47,881 nucleotides of DNA from Fidelibacterota bacterium (GTDB lineage: Bacteria > Marinisomatota > Marinisomatia > Marinisomatales > UBA1611): assembly GCA_002722105.1 (NCBI GenBank), contig PBKF01000030.1, forward strand, positions 5,262 through 53,142. The letters run 5' to 3'. Shown here in pieces: positions 47,018-47,881 of the stretch. How positions within the stretch are numbered: position 1 is the first letter of the stretch; every line of letters starts with the position of its first letter. Position numbers and translations under genes: made by a program. The notes under the pieces are model-generated. The model was not told where the DNA came from. It did no database searches and saw only the letters and a list, made by a program, of their open reading frames with translations.

Positions 47018-47881
47018 TTAAATCAATTGTTGGATAACTATTGGGAGCGGATCCACTTTTGAATCATTTATGCTATATGCTTGCTGTATTAATTCAATGG
47101 CATGATTTGCTTGAGTTTCGTTTTTAGCATGGACCATGGCTAAGGGTTGACCTACTTCAATATAATTACCTAAACCTGATATCTCTGTTAATCCAACAGA
47201 GTGATCAATAGTATCACTAGCTTTTTTCCTGCCTCCACCTAAAGAAACAACCGCCAGACCAACATCCCGTGTTTGAATATTAGAAATGAACCCTGTTTGA
47301 GTTGCTGGGATAGGTTTTATTATATCTGATTGTTTAAATTTTCCTTCAAGTATATTACCAGAACCGCCTAAAGTCATGACCATTTCTTCAAATTTTTCAG
47401 CTGCTTTACCTGAATCTAAAACTCTGGTTATTTCATTAATGGCTTCTTTTTTAGATCCGGATAAGCCTGCTATTATTACCATCTCGGCTGATAAAGATAA
47501 AACAACTTCATGAAGACGTTTGTCACGTTCTGATCCAGTTAAATAATCAATCACTTCCTGCACTTCCAATGAATTTCCTACATTAGTTCCCAATGGTTGA
47601 TTCATATCTGTGATGAGTGCAGTTGTTTTCATTCCAAATTCTTTTCCAACATGAATAATATTTTTACCCAGCTCTAAAGCAAAATCTTTTTGATCTGCAA
47701 ATGCACCATTTCCCATTTTAATATCCATTACAAGTCCATCCAATCCTGCAGCTATTTTCTTAGATAAAATAGATGCAGTAATTAGGGGTATTGATTCAAC
47801 AGTGGCTGTTACATCACGTACGCCATATATTATTTTATCTGCAGGTGCCAGATTGTCTGTTTGTCCAATGATGGCACAACC
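47018..47881 (-). CDS. Thymidine / pyrimidine-nucleoside phosphorylase (5' end off the window)
   Basis: The frame is open to the right edge. It reads GCAIIGQTDNLAPADKIYGV, then RDVTATVESIPLITASILSK, then DGLVMDIKMGNGAF, giving 287 residues, the C-terminal two thirds of a phosphorylase of usual length about 435. APADK, RDVTATV and LVMDIKMGNGAF (with the phosphate-binding Lys) are hallmarks of the TP/PyNP family. The C-terminal domain has the expected glycine-rich SLGGGRKKASDTIDHSVGL motif. It splits thymidine or other pyrimidine nucleosides with phosphate in salvage. The choice between deoA and pdp cannot be made here. Its 10-base gap to rlmD suggests co-transcription. Confidence 0.93.
   Translation of the reverse strand, partial: GCAIIGQTDNLAPADKIIYGVRDVTATVESIPLITASILSKKIAAGLDGLVMDIKMGNGAFADQKDFALELGKNIIHVGKEFGMKTTALITDMNQPLGTNVGNSLEVQEVIDYLTGSERDKRLHEVVLSLSAEMVIIAGLSGSKKEAINEITRVLDSGKAAEKFEEMVMTLGGSGNILEGKFKQSDIIKPIPATQTGFISNIQTRDVGLAVVSLGGGRKKASDTIDHSVGLTEISGLGNYIEVGQPLAMVHAKNETQANHAIELIQQAYSINDSKVDPLPIVIQQLI

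Overview
This is an AT-rich bacterial chromosome segment, densely packed and almost entirely coding. By eye G+C is in the high 30s percent; I did not compute it. It encodes a diderm, LPS-making organism: kdsA/B/C, lptB/C, TolC, outer-membrane and lipoprotein genes. Several markers are typical of the FCB group: a GldL-like motor protein, a DUF4835 (PorD-like) protein, DUF2723, lipoproteins with cadherin/Ig-like repeats, and LptC as a lipoprotein. Together with the marine-like gene set, I infer Candidatus Marinimicrobia (SAR406/Neomarinimicrobiota) or a close FCB relative. This is inference; no rRNA gene is present. I saw no tRNA, rRNA, CRISPR array, insertion sequence or prophage.

Layout. (1) 1-3048, minus strand: a tandem-repeat surface lipoprotein, then a GldL-like two-helix membrane protein, then a one-helix periplasmic protein that runs off the left edge and has GldM-like topology. 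The order lipoprotein-gldL-gldM mirrors gldK-L-M, but the lipoprotein is not GldK-like. (2) 3336-15185, minus: a near-continuous, translationally coupled series kdsB-pyrG-kdsA-kdsC-lptC-lptB-rpoN-hflK-hflC-hslV-hslU-argF-fatty acid hydroxylase. The first half makes and activates KDO (pyrG supplies CTP for KdsB) and powers LPS transport. It then runs through sigma-54 to a proteolysis block (HflKC, HslUV). The usual lptA between lptC and lptB is absent. (3) 15186-22861, minus: cca followed by a TolC-MacA-MacB type efflux operon. One permease carries an in-frame nonsense codon, and a relic of a trypsin-like protease lies beside the operon on the plus strand. (4) 22936-34267: one plus-strand PorD-like gene, then a minus-strand series valS-DUF4139-recG-DUF1844-DUF2723-GT2. 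(5) 34616-45610, plus: pabA-pabB-pabC-MOSC-HMA/MauE fusion, then an envelope transport cassette of an MMPL/RND protein, a putative outer-membrane barrel, an ABC ATPase, two FtsX permeases and a LolA-like carrier. (6) 45596-47881, minus: rlmD and the 3' part of a thymidine/pyrimidine-nucleoside phosphorylase.

The most interesting items are the MMPL + barrel + ABC/FtsX + LolA-like cassette, which looks like a complete inner-to-outer-membrane lipid or lipoprotein route of unknown cargo; the GldL-type motor operon led by a cadherin-like lipoprotein; and the decay of a MacB-type permease next to a protease relic.
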